A stretch of DNA of 64,000 bases from Erpobdella octoculata. Lineage: Eukaryota; Annelida; Clitellata; Hirudinida; Erpobdellidae. The notes below the pieces were generated by a model. The model worked only from the letters and a program-made list of their open reading frames with translations, had not been told where the DNA came from and did not search any database. Positions within the stretch are counted from its first letter, which is position 1. Every line of letters begins with the position of its first letter. The stretch is from contig OZ022246.1 of NCBI GenBank assembly GCA_963978895.1, positions 25,983,859 through 26,047,858 on the forward strand, written 5' to 3'. The position numbers were made by a program, and so were the translations under genes. Below are positions 33,444-54,659 of this stretch, one piece after another.

Positions 33444-36400
33444 TCAGGGTTTTCTTTGAATCGGCAAAGGGAAAATCTTAAGCACTGGCGGGTTCAAAAG
33501 ATCATGAGTTGACCAAGGATGTGGCGAATTTGTTAGCTCCAGAACTTCAAAAGACTTACAAAAGTTTTTAGGTTGTGGTTGTCGTTTCTGTTTAGCCAGT
33601 TGCCGTTTTTGCGCAGATGACGTTAAGTTTACTGGCCAGTTAATATTTTTCTCATGAATATCATTCAGCTGATGCTCGGGAAAGAACTGTTTAACATGAG
33701 GATAATTATACGCTGGAGACATGGGAAACATGTCTCGTTCGGATGACGGTGAAGAATTTCCGTTAAAAAAACTGAAGAGAGATTGATTTTCTTCTGTCAA
33801 CGTTTTATCGTCAACTCTCATTTGTTCGAAACCATACGCCAATGACGGTCTGGTTGTTGAATTTATTTGATCAAGTCTTAAAGTTTCGGTTGAATCAAAA
33901 TCGCAGGAGTTACTTGTAATACTTCTCTTGTCTGTGTCCGCACCGCAACAGTTTCGGACTGATTTGTCAAAATCAGGAGTAGTTTGATTTTGTCCGGCTC
34001 TGTTGTGTTGAGTTTTGTTGTTTTCTTTGTGAGTGTTACCAAATCCATACTTCGCTAGCCTTCTCAAGCCGTAGTCTTCGGCACCACCTAAGAGACTAGA
34101 AGTGGCAGTTGTTGTGCCGCTGGAGGACGTTGTACTTAACTCGCTGACGCTACCATCCGTTTTTAATAGACTTGTAGCCGACGAATTGGAAGAACTTGAG
34201 CTACTAGTTTTACTACTATGGTAGCTTAGATCAGCGCTGCTCTGTGTCAATGTTTTGCTCAAATTTGTTGCACCGGTTACTGATGAATTGTTGGTAAAGT
34301 TAAACGTCGATGTGTTAGAGGTACCACTGAGATCTGTAACTGTTTCGCTTGTAGATGATTTGTTTAAGTCTCGGATTGTAGTTTTACTTAAATCTGTTTC
34401 AGTAGTGGGAGTACTTGAGCTCAACGTGGATAGGGTAGTACTGGTAGTTGAAGTTATTCCAGTTGCACTTTCACCATTCTCCGGCACTGATCTATGAAAC
34501 TTTTTGTTCTTGAAATTGAATCTACTGCCAGAAGCAGAAGTATTTTTATTAGAACTTGGTTTGCTCAACATTCCAGTAGTCTCCTCCGTTTTTATAGTTT
34601 CTGTTTTCTCGAGCTGGTCTTTGGCGTCTAACATGGGGTTTTCCTGCCTGGAAATAGGTATCGGAACAGGTAATACAGATTTTGGTTTAACAGGAGGCTT
34701 GCTACTTGTGGGAAGGGGTGTAAAGTTATGCCTGGAAATAGATATCGGAACAGATATTACAGATTTTGGTTTAGCAGGTGGCTTGTTACTTGTGGGAACG
34801 AGTTGAATGTTATGTTTTTCTGCTTTAGGAAATGCTTCTTGGCGAAGAGACTTAACATCAGATGTCTCTTCTGCGGCAAGTTTTGAATACAACATCTTGC
34901 CACCAATTTTTTCAATTGGCGACACTGGATCGGTTAAAAATGTTGTATGTGTTTTGTCTGTGGTCTCTGGTGTGCTAGTAGTAAAAGTCGACGTCGTCTT
35001 AGGTACGTGACTCATTTTTTTGATAGGGCGCGAATCTGAGAATACAGTTTTTTGAGTAGTAGTAAAATGTTCATCCTTAGCTGTATCGTGTTTGTTTGTT
35101 TCACCCGTCAATGTTGAGCCTGTTGATGATTCGATTATTGCAGTCGTTGTAATCGTTTGGCTGGATGTTTTACCAGACTTTGACGTGGTAGTTTTTCCAG
35201 ACTCTTTCTCTCTTCCATCAGATATAGGTTCTTCTTTATTTTGTCGCTTGTCGTCAGTTATTTTCAGATGTCTTGTTAGGCGAATTTCCGCAAGATCCGC
35301 ATCTATGATGGAATTCAACGACTTAATCTTCTCTAACAAATGCTGCTTTTCTTCTATCAACTCCTTTTTTTCTAGACCTTTTGCAGCATCTATGATAGAC
35401 TTCAACGTCTTAATTTTATTTTCCAAAAGTTGTCTTCTCTCTAACGCTGTTTCTTTTAGACTTTTTTCCGCCGATGTACCTTTTTCTACTATCTCTTTCT
35501 TATCCGGGGGTTCTCTCTCTAAAGTTTGCAACGGACTTGTGAAAGTTGTTCTAGATGGAGTAGGCAATCCTTGATTTTCTTCTTTTTCTTTTCTCAACTC
35601 TTGTCGTATCGTATTTGTGTCTCGAGTAAGTTCATATTGGCCAGATTCTATTTTACTCTTCTTCGATTCCGAGAATTCTTCTGCTGTTGAACTAAAAGTT
35701 TTAGTGTGTGCTGACAAAAAACCCAGAAAATGGACTATAAGAAGAAGCGAAAAGCTGACAGCTAACGGCAGCGTGAGAGATGTTTTAATGTAACGTAAAA
35801 AGCGATTTCTGAAATTTTCGCTACAGCCGGTTTGGTAGATGGTTAGCTCTTTTTTATAATCGTAGCCGGGATGTAGGAAATTTCTGAAGATGTTTGTGTG
35901 TATGCAAAAGCTCATGTCTTTCGTGTTGCAACAGCTATGAGGAGTGTCCTGAAGTTGATCATGAAAGTATTTTGTGAACATTAAAAAAAAATGAAATGAA
36001 TAATTTTTAAATTTTTAAACAAAACTTTAAAAATTTGATTTTTTGTTTTATAAATCATGAGCTCTGAAGTTTTCAAGTTAACGTGGCTCTTTTATTTAAT
36101 GTTCTGTTTCTCACCATATGTTCAGTATCAGTCTACGTCGTACCTAAAAAGAAAAACAGTCAAATAACCGTCAGATATAGAGTCTTTGTTATGTTGAACA
36201 GTGTCTTGAGTTTCGATGAAATTGGTGAAATTTGATCAAAAGAATGCCACGGGAAATAGAACCAATCCCTAAAGTCGACGTTTCCACAACATTTGTACTT
36301 GTGCTGGAGTTCATCTATCAGTCGGCGTGTTTGACTGTAATTTGAGTACATGGACATGGTTGGTAGAAAGCCATTCTGCATTTGAGTGTTTTATTAAATT

Positions 36401-37323
36401 AAGATGAACTTTAAGAGGAAAAAATTTCTTAAAGCTATGTCTTTATTTTTCTATCTTTCTTTTTTTTGTTACATGACAATCTAATTTTTTGATTAGAGAT
36501 TGTTCATACGACTTTTATAAATTGAAATGTTTTCATAAGATCACCTACCTAAAATGATAAGTTTTCAAATAATAATAACAATAATAATCACACCACATCA
36601 CAAACAACCACCCTTTTTGTCTCTTTTGTGTAACATTTTGTGAAAACATTATTACAAAATTAAATTTGTTAAAACATTCAATGAATAAAAACTAAAACTA
36701 ATTCAATGAATAAAAAATTAAAATAATATTCAATGAATAAAATACGGGAAGAAAGTATGGAACAAAAGCCAACGATTTAGAATATTCTAGAATTATTTTT
36801 CAAATTCCTATTTTTATTGATTGTAATATAATATTTAAAAAAAAACTGAACCTACCTCAAGTCCGGAAGCCACTTGCGAGGCACTCATGGCACTGACAAT
36901 GATAGCCATTAAGAGGAAAATCAACTGGAAGATCACCAACAATCGAAAAACATCACGAGAATTTCTCAACACATTCGTATACTCCCAGGCGAAAGTTAGA
37001 GACCAGCAAACGTAGACGCCCGCCGCAGCCAAGATTAGTCCGAAAAGCGAAGCCAGGTAGAGAAGTACCTCTAAAAACGTTGTATTCGAAGCTTGCATGG
37101 CAACCAGAAAAGGCTTGTAGGCTTTCGTGTATACCACTGCCATGGCTAGGAGTGTAAGGTAATTGACGGAACTCATCAAAGAGGCTAGAACGCAAATGTA
37201 GAGCAATCTGTAAGTTGTCACTCTGGAGATTGGGAAGAGTACTCGAGTTGTTTGGTCGTCATCCGTTTCGGAAACTTGCAATTGGTCAGCACTACCAGAG
37301 AACGATTTTCTAACACTTTTCAT
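33444..37323 (-). CDS. Peripherin/RDS-like tetraspanin, copy 2, giant tail
   Basis: Exons 36856-37323, 36169-36375 and 33444-35948, all phase 0, give about 1059 residues. Exon 1 encodes a short cytoplasmic N terminus and TM1-TM3 and ends VASGLE. Exon 2 starts NGFLPTM, close to the peripherin-2 segment GLKNGMKYY, and carries KYKCCGN and DFRDWF. Exon 3 starts DTPHSCCN, then SFC and TGC, a TM4 (LPLAVSFSLLLIVHFLGF), and a cytoplasmic tail of about 750 residues. The tail has two coiled-coil-like repeats of about 29 residues (core EKIKSLNSIID), two copies of a 28-residue Pro-rich repeat (SSKPPVKPKS, encoded at 34645-34812), a long Ser/Thr tract, and a conserved end with HPWSTHDLLNPPVLKIFPLP. The loop cysteines match peripherin except for the oligomerising Cys150. 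A (GA)n tract lies just 5' of the gene. Confidence 0.9.
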
Positions 37324-37375
37324 TGCTGTTTAAAGGTGTTTATAACTTTTAGAAATTTTTTTTTTTTACAGTACC

Positions 37376-37426
<51 letters not shown>

Positions 37427-38952
37427 ATGATGGTGGTATCGAATATATTTATCGTATATACGAACAAATTTTCAGTGTAGTCTATAGTAGTAATAATAGT
37501 TTATCAAGCATTTCAAAGCTTTCGGGTCTTGTTAATGCTTATATTTATTTACAATAATACTTTTTACAGATGAAAAAGAGAAAATTAGACGTCCGTGTTA
37601 TGTCCTCCAAGAAAGATTTCTTTGTGAAATTGGCGAAAAGTGAACTTTTTCAGGAGAATAAAAACTGCGTCCATTTTTTATTTCAAGATCAGAAAACCGA
37701 GAGTAGACTGTGTATAGGTGAAACGTGTTAAAACAAATCAATTAAAATAAAAAAAAAAATGAATAAATCTCGATTTAAATTCTTTATTTATTTTCTAATT
37801 AATTTGTCAGAAAATCATTTTTTAAAATATCCTTCGACAGGGTAAACACAAGTTTATTATGTTTTTATTTTAAGCGACGTCATCAAATGAAAGAAAGAGA
37901 AAAGAAAAAAAATACAATATTTAAAAAATCTTTTTATAATAACACGTTTTTGTGAACTAAAAAAAAAATTTTGTCTCTGGGCTGTATGAAAAATGTCTCG
38001 ATGGAGGCATGCATTAATTGTGGACATTCGTATAACGAACAAGCCATACTTTTTTAAAACTTAAAACGTGGGACGCCGTTTATTCAAACATTATTGAGAC
38101 ATAATAAAAAAAATTAGTTTGTTACATAGGAATAGAATTAAAAAGTTTTATTCAAAATTATTTTAAATTTTAAGAAAGGACCAGAATTGCCAAAAATAGA
38201 ACTTGAGGTTTTTTCTGTACATTTAGATACGAAAACATACCCTGATCTATATTTTGCTTCATAGCTTTTTTATTTCTTGGACTATTTTCAAAAAATTAGT
38301 TTTATGTTTAGCATATATATTTGTCTTTCTAATGCATTAAGTTACAAACCCAATGCAGTCAAAAATCATAATCTACTACAGGCAGTGCTGGGTAGGATTT
38401 CAAATCAAATAATTTCAAGTGCTTTTGATTTGAAGTAATTTCACAATTAATGACCTTGATTTCGATTTAAAATCATATTTTTTCTAATGATTTTGATTTC
38501 AAATTTTTTCAAAAATGATTTTAAGCAACACTGTCTTCAGGGCTCCAAACTAAAAAATCCTTTCCATACATTTACATAGAGATGATGACGGTTTTTTGCC
38601 TGTAACTTTTTTATTTTTTGCAATATTAAATTTATTTTTAAACCTATATATTTTTTTCTAAATACCCTTCTAACGATGGCACAACCCCAATGCATGCATT
38701 TTTTTGGGCAAACTAGTTGATGGATCCAGCAGCGCTGAAAACTTTGATATCATTTGTAATCAAAAGTTCCCTATGCCTCTTTCATTCTTCGATGTCGTGC
38801 AAAAATTGAACTTATCTTTGAAATTCTCTTACCACACATTTTTTTCATAAATTTTATTCTATTTAATTAGTTTTTTGTTATAATTAATTTAAACAAGTAT
38901 TTTCTATAATTAATTGTTTATTAAACAAATTCTTTAATCGCTGCTTAAAAAA
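37324..38952. other. Intergenic region between tetraspanin copies 2 and 3
   Basis: The part up to about 37915 is the upstream flank of copy 2 and matches 43250-43740. About 37916-38755 is unique spacer. From about 38756 the downstream flank of copy 3 begins. It contains (GA)n at 37376-37424. No exon was seen. Confidence 0.6.
37376..37424. repeat. (GA)n microsatellite upstream of tetraspanin copy 2
   Basis: About 24 GA units. The paralogous position upstream of copy 3 (about 43208-43228) has only a short imperfect GA stretch, so the expansion post-dates the duplication or was lost in the other copy. Confidence 0.9.
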
Positions 38953-43207
<4,255 letters not shown>

Positions 43208-44695
43208 GAGTATAAGAGAAAGAGAGAGTACTGATGGTGATAGCAAATATATTTGTCGTTTATACGAATAAATTTTCAGTGTAGTCTATAATAATAATAA
43301 TAATTCATCAAACATTTCAAAACTTTTGAGTCTTGTTAATGCATATGTTTATTTACAATAATACTTTTTACAGATGAGAAAGAGAAAATTAGACGTCCTT
43401 GTTATGTCCTCCAAGAAAGATTTCTTGACGACATTGGCGAAAAGCTAAGATTGAACCTTTTCAGGAAGATAAAAACTGTGTCCATCTTTTATTTTAAGAT
43501 CAGATTACCGAGTGTAGACTGTATATCTTTATGTTTATATATACACACACATAGAAACATGTTAAAACAGATCAATTGAAATAAAATAAATAAATTGTTA
43601 TTTAAATTCTTTATTTATTTTCTAATTAATTCGTCAGAAAATCATTTTTTAAAATATCCTTCGACAGGGTAAACACAATTTTATTATGTTTTTATTTTAA
43701 GCAACGTCATCAAATGAAAGAAAGAAAGAAGAAGAAGAAAAAATGTTAATAAAAATGGTTAGGTTTGTCGTAGTTGTCATGAGATAATTTTACCAATTTA
43801 TGTGCACTAACGTGCATAATAATAACTACAATATTTTTTTTGCTATCACCGTTTATAGTCTTTTACACCAGGTGTATTAAAATTGATATTGCAGTATGTA
43901 TGAAAAACCGAAGTTGTTCCTGTCATGGATCATAATTTTATCATTTTAACTTTTCCCTCCTCCTTTCTCCAGGCTTGGGACTGGCTTGCAAAAGCAAGGC
44001 GGAGTTATAACTACAAAATCTCTTTACCATATAAATATACATAATACCTAGATATGTATAATGATAACTACATGGACAGTAATAAGTGAAAAATCCTGTA
44101 TTTTGAATTTAACAAGTATTAATATTTTATCAGCGTCTAAACACATTTGTCGGTTATCAAGAAAAACTGAAATTGTATGCATAGACACACAGCTAGTCCA
44201 ATTTGTTGTGTTTACTGTACAAATTATTACTTACATATTGTGCTTGGGAATCGTACACTCACACACAAGTGCGAAATGTCACTCCTTCAGAATTGAACAC
44301 ATTTTTTCATTCCAGGTTCAGACGCGTGACCAGGTTAGCTAAAGCTGGTGTTAAATAAACTCGTTGGAAACAACGTTTGTCGCGTTTAATAAATTCGTTA
44401 AAGTTCAGAAATTTTTGACATTCGCGAAGACGAAGACTCCTAACGTTTGACTAAAAGCTTCTGTTTATTTCTTCAAAAGAATTGTTTGTTTTTGGTAGGT
44501 TTTTTTTAAATTTATTTTAATACTAAAATGTATACATTATTACATTCATATTGCGTTGGAAAATAACTGTTTAATGAAAATATCGTTTTTTTAGGATATT
44601 GTAATTATTAAAATACACAAATGTAGTTAATATTATAAACATATTAAAGTATCAACCTTGTTACATACATATATTGTTCGTGGGCTATCTTTTTA

Positions 44696-44806
44696 GGAAA
44701 TATAGTCCAGGGAAATAATGCCCGGGAGATATCACCCAGTTGATTTTATCCGGGGGAAATATTTTCCGGAGAGATATTTATACCGGGGGATATTGTCTGG
44801 GGCTGG
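44696..44806. repeat. Short G-rich tandem repeat
   Basis: Roughly five degenerate units of about 18-22 bp built on the pattern CCGGGGGAAATATT (for example TATCCGGGGGAAATATT and TACCGGGGGATATTG). The composition differs sharply from the AT-rich surroundings. Confidence 0.6.
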
Positions 44807-45525
44807 AGGTAGTCCTAGACTCCTTGTGGTGACAATTCAAGTACCAATGTTCGAGTGTTGTTTTCCAAGCCATTTGTTTTGTTTAGAAGAGAAAGAATCT
44901 CAACGTGAAGAGTTTAACAGTTTTCGTATCGCCATGACGTGTTCGTTTATCATTCTCATGCTCAGCTACTTCCGGGCTAAGATGGTAACGGAAATGTCAC
45001 AAAAAATTATTTGTTATTTTTTTTTGTAGAAGGTCACCTCGTTGACTAATGTTTTTTTTTTGTGAGTATTTTTGCTTACTTTATGAAAAATGCGATTTCA
45101 TCAACGAATCGTTTGAAAATCATATAGAAATATTATTTTATTTCAAAAACTTAATTTTATATAATAAATAAATAACAAAAAATCTACATTTTTCAAGGCA
45201 GCTAAAAAAAAGGATCATTCGGTCACTTCAATTGCTTTGAGTAAACATTGTTAAACCTTTCGCAAGAGCAAGGCGATCGCCATGTTTGTTTGTTTACGTT
45301 TGTTACAAAAGGTTGTGAATAGTTTGCAACCCAAGATCCTGAATAAGTAGTCATGTGACTTTTTTTTATAAAAAATAGTGTGTAAATAAATTATTCTCCT
45401 TTTTACTAATTAACAATCATAATATGTTATCACGCATATTATGTTATGCAACAAATAATAAGTATTCTTTCTTTCAGAATCTTAAGAAATTTACCAAAAA
45501 CAATATCTGAAAATCATATATATCG

Positions 45526-45566
45526 TTAACCCTATGACAAACATCTGGGGTCCAATGGACCCCCAG
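45526..45566 (+). mobile_element. piggyBac-like transposon terminus (fragment)
   Basis: A TTAA at 45526-45529 is followed directly by CCCTATGACAAACATC and then a near-perfect palindrome CTGGGGTCCAATGGACCCCC. TTAA target sites and termini starting CCC followed by a subterminal palindrome are typical of piggyBac elements. No second end was found nearby. Confidence 0.45.
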
Positions 45567-46141
45567 CGGTGATATAACCTGGCATAACTCTGACGATGTT
45601 AATTATGTTTATTTAACCAAAAGTCATGAATAAGCTTCTTCTTTTGGTCATCCTACGCTTCTACCTTCCTGGAACGAAAATCTTAAAGCAAAATGCTACA
45701 TGGTTTAGCTCGGTCGGTACCTACTGAAATGCATCTCTGCTTTTACATCTTCCTTGTTGTTGTTGTTGTTGTTGTTGTTGTCGTGTAATTGACGTTAACG
45801 TTGTGTCTGGAAAAGTGGAAAAGCTTGATGTGGCTGTTGTTGATATCGTCGCTTAAGATGTTGTATTGATTAAGTGATAGTATTGATTTATGATGAAGTG
45901 TAGTAGACGAACTAGATGATGATAATAATAATAAGACAGTTGTGGTAGTTAACTAAAAATCATTTCTGTTTGTTTTTGCGTCGTTTATTCAATCTGTTAA
46001 ATAATGTTTTTTATAATTAATCATTATTGTTATTTATAATCGATAAAAATATAATATTATTATAAAAAAATTAAATGATATATTTATTTTTAATTTACAA
46101 CCTGACGAAATCGAATCCCTTGACATCAGACGATGACAATT

Positions 46142-46260
46142 GGGCGGGCGATATAATGAGAATCAAACAATAACGTCACTTTAGAACTCCACCCACGCAC
46201 CACAGGGCATAGATATAAAAGAGAAAAATCACGCATCACGAGACCTGAGCATAGACAACG
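46142..46260 (+). promoter_or_regulatory. Likely core promoter of the secreted-protein gene
   Basis: A clean TATA box (TATAAAAG, 46214-46221) lies about 630 bp upstream of the start codon. Upstream are a CRE-like TAACGTCA (46171-46178), a CACCC-type motif and a GGGCGGG. The distance to the start codon is explained by a likely 5' UTR intron: donor GAG|GTAATA at 46446, acceptor TTCTTCTAG ending at 46779. Confidence 0.5.
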
Positions 46261-46850
46261 CAATTTCTCTGAAACTGGACGCCTCCGTGACAAAATAAGA
46301 TTTGTCGTAATTAGATTTAGAAATAATTTTTTTAAAGCTATTTCTTTTTTAAATATATATAAAGAAAAGTGGAGTTGTAAATTTAGTTGCGGATTCTTTA
46401 ATAATTTGTTTCTTGCTTTGTAGATTCACTCAAAACAGTGATGAGGTAATATTTGATCGACACCGTCGACCAAATTAGAGATAATTCATAATATTTTAGT
46501 TATAGTTCGATAAATAAATAAATAAATGTTTGCAGATACATTATTTTAAAAATGATAAAATTAATATTATTATTATTATTCAAATGTTTTAATAAAATTT
46601 AAATAAAAAGTGAGTTGACAAATTTTTTTACTATAAAGTTTCAATAAGACAAAATAAAAAAATAACTTAAATTGTTATTATGCCAATTATCAAATAGTAA
46701 TAAACACTATTTTTGCAAGTATACCTTGCTAAAAATACATTTGAATAACTTTATCAAAACGTTTTTTTTATTCTTCTAGTTTTTGAGAAAAACCCCAAAT
46801 TTCGAAATTGAGGACAATTTAAAAAACAATTCGGTAAAATCGTTTTCAAA

Positions 46851-52932
<6,082 letters not shown>

Positions 52933-54659
52933 GTCATCGGAATTAGGTCAGACTTGTGTTATGTTTAAAAAGTTGATTTGTCGATAGTGCTAATAAATAA
53001 CACTTCGTTTGAAACTATTTATATCTTTTTTGTTTTCTAGGTCAAGTGTAAAGTTCAAATCGGGGTCGACCAATCGGGAGTAAGACAGTTGAGAAGCGTC
53101 GTTATGCGATTGGTTGCTTATCACACTTGCGTAGCCATGTGATTTTTATCATACCTGCATTTTATTCCATTTTAATTGCTTAAAATATAAATTTTTCCTT
53201 TGCTTGGAGAGCGAAGCGAGTTTTTGACAATTTTTAAAAATTATAATGAAAATTGAAACTCGATATATTCCAAGTATACATTTCCTGAATTTTAATTATT
53301 ATTTTAATCTTCTGATTATATTTAAATACGTAAAAATAAATTAATAATTTTTGTTATTAACGAGATGGGGATAAAAAGCGGCCTTTAACAACGGGATACA
53401 AATAAAGGGATCACCACCCTTCAGTAGCGAAACGAAGATGGAAATAATTTTCATCCCCCTCATCTTCTGTGACTCCCTGTTTTAGTTATCCCCCTGTTAA
53501 GACAAAATTATATAATTATACATGTCGACCATTGTTACCCGGGCTCAACCCTGCAAATTTGACCCCGCCCCCAACACCAAATTGACTAAAGATTTTGTTC
53601 TCCCTCCCGATGTCCATGGTAGATAAACAACTCGATTCCTCAATAAACGAACTTAAATCTTCATCTCGTTCAGTTCCGTTCGTTAAAAACGCTCAAATGT
53701 AGTTGCTTCAGTACATTTCCGTCTTGAGAACCACTGTTGTTATTTATTAGCAGCTTGAACAATTGCTTCGATCTGTCTATCTCTCTCGCTGTAAAACTTT
53801 TATCGCTGCTTAAAAACTGAACAAGATGATGAATCGAATTCACTTTTACAAAACGTAGATTTTTTTGACATTTTCTTTGCAGGACGCGTCCAATAAATAC
53901 GAACTTTTAAAAGAGTTGTTTAAATTTCTTCATCTGGTTAAGTGAGAAAGGGGAGGAGGGTAGGTGGGGGAGCAGCAGAAAATGTCGATCCACAAATCGG
54001 CATGAAAGCAATAAGGAATTGACTTATTTTAAATTAAAAAACTGACAATTACTATCAATTCTGTGTAGATAATTTATTTTTAAGACCAGAAGAATTGTTG
54101 AAGTCGTATGGTCGTGTACACAAACCGATTTTACACAAAACGTACACAACATACAAACCAATTTGTATACAAAACATACAAACCAACTGTACACATACAA
54201 CATGTAAAAGCTACTGTTGTGCATTAAGAATGAGAAACAGCGAACCATAAATTTTGAAGTGAGAATCGAAAACGACGTAGTAAAAATGAACGGGTGGGTG
54301 GTGAAAGCCCGGCTCCACCCGGACCACTGCTTCCCCTCTCTCTCTTCATCTCTCGTGATCACATGTCACTCTCATCAGAATCAAAACGGGCACCCTGTGA
54401 AAAAAAATTTTAAATTTAAAAAAAAAAATTAATTAAAAACAATAACAAAAACATTAAAAAAAATACAATGTATCAATTCTCTATTGCTGACTCGGCCATC
54501 ATTTAGACGTTAAAGTTTAACTTTAGATGGAATTCATTGACACTAGCAGCTCTGAATTCATATAAGGAAATAGCAGCATAGTTTCCTGAGTTTGAACCTT
54601 CTGTTCTACTAATGATTGCATAGATTAAATTCTGTTCTACTAACGAATGCCTACCTACT
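52933..54659. other. Convergent intergenic region between secreted-protein gene and cyclin H
   Basis: Both genes end here, so it should contain two 3' UTRs. AATAAA motifs occur on the + strand near 52991 and 53402. No exon, RNA gene or clear mobile element was recognised. Confidence 0.5.

Larger units (their letters stand above)
33226..37915. repeat. Segmental duplication, unit A (holds tetraspanin copy 2)
   Basis: Matches 38756-43740 in direct orientation across coding exons, introns and both flanks. The left edge is near GTAATCAAAAGTT and the right edge near GCGACGTCATCAAATGAAAG. Edges were judged by eye. Confidence 0.85.
43208..46213. other. Intergenic region between the tetraspanin cluster and the secreted-protein gene
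   Basis: Both flanking genes point away, so this divergent spacer should hold both promoters. It contains the end of the segmental duplication (to about 43740), a G-rich short tandem repeat at 44696-44806, a piggyBac-like terminus at 45526-45566 and a (GTT)n run at about 45758-45781. No exon was supported. Confidence 0.5.

Noticed and set aside
34255..35574. Several + strand open frames of 67-160 residues across the tetraspanin tails (also 39788-41104)
   Set aside because: Antisense shadows of the long Ser/Thr-rich exons; duplicated simply because the exons are.
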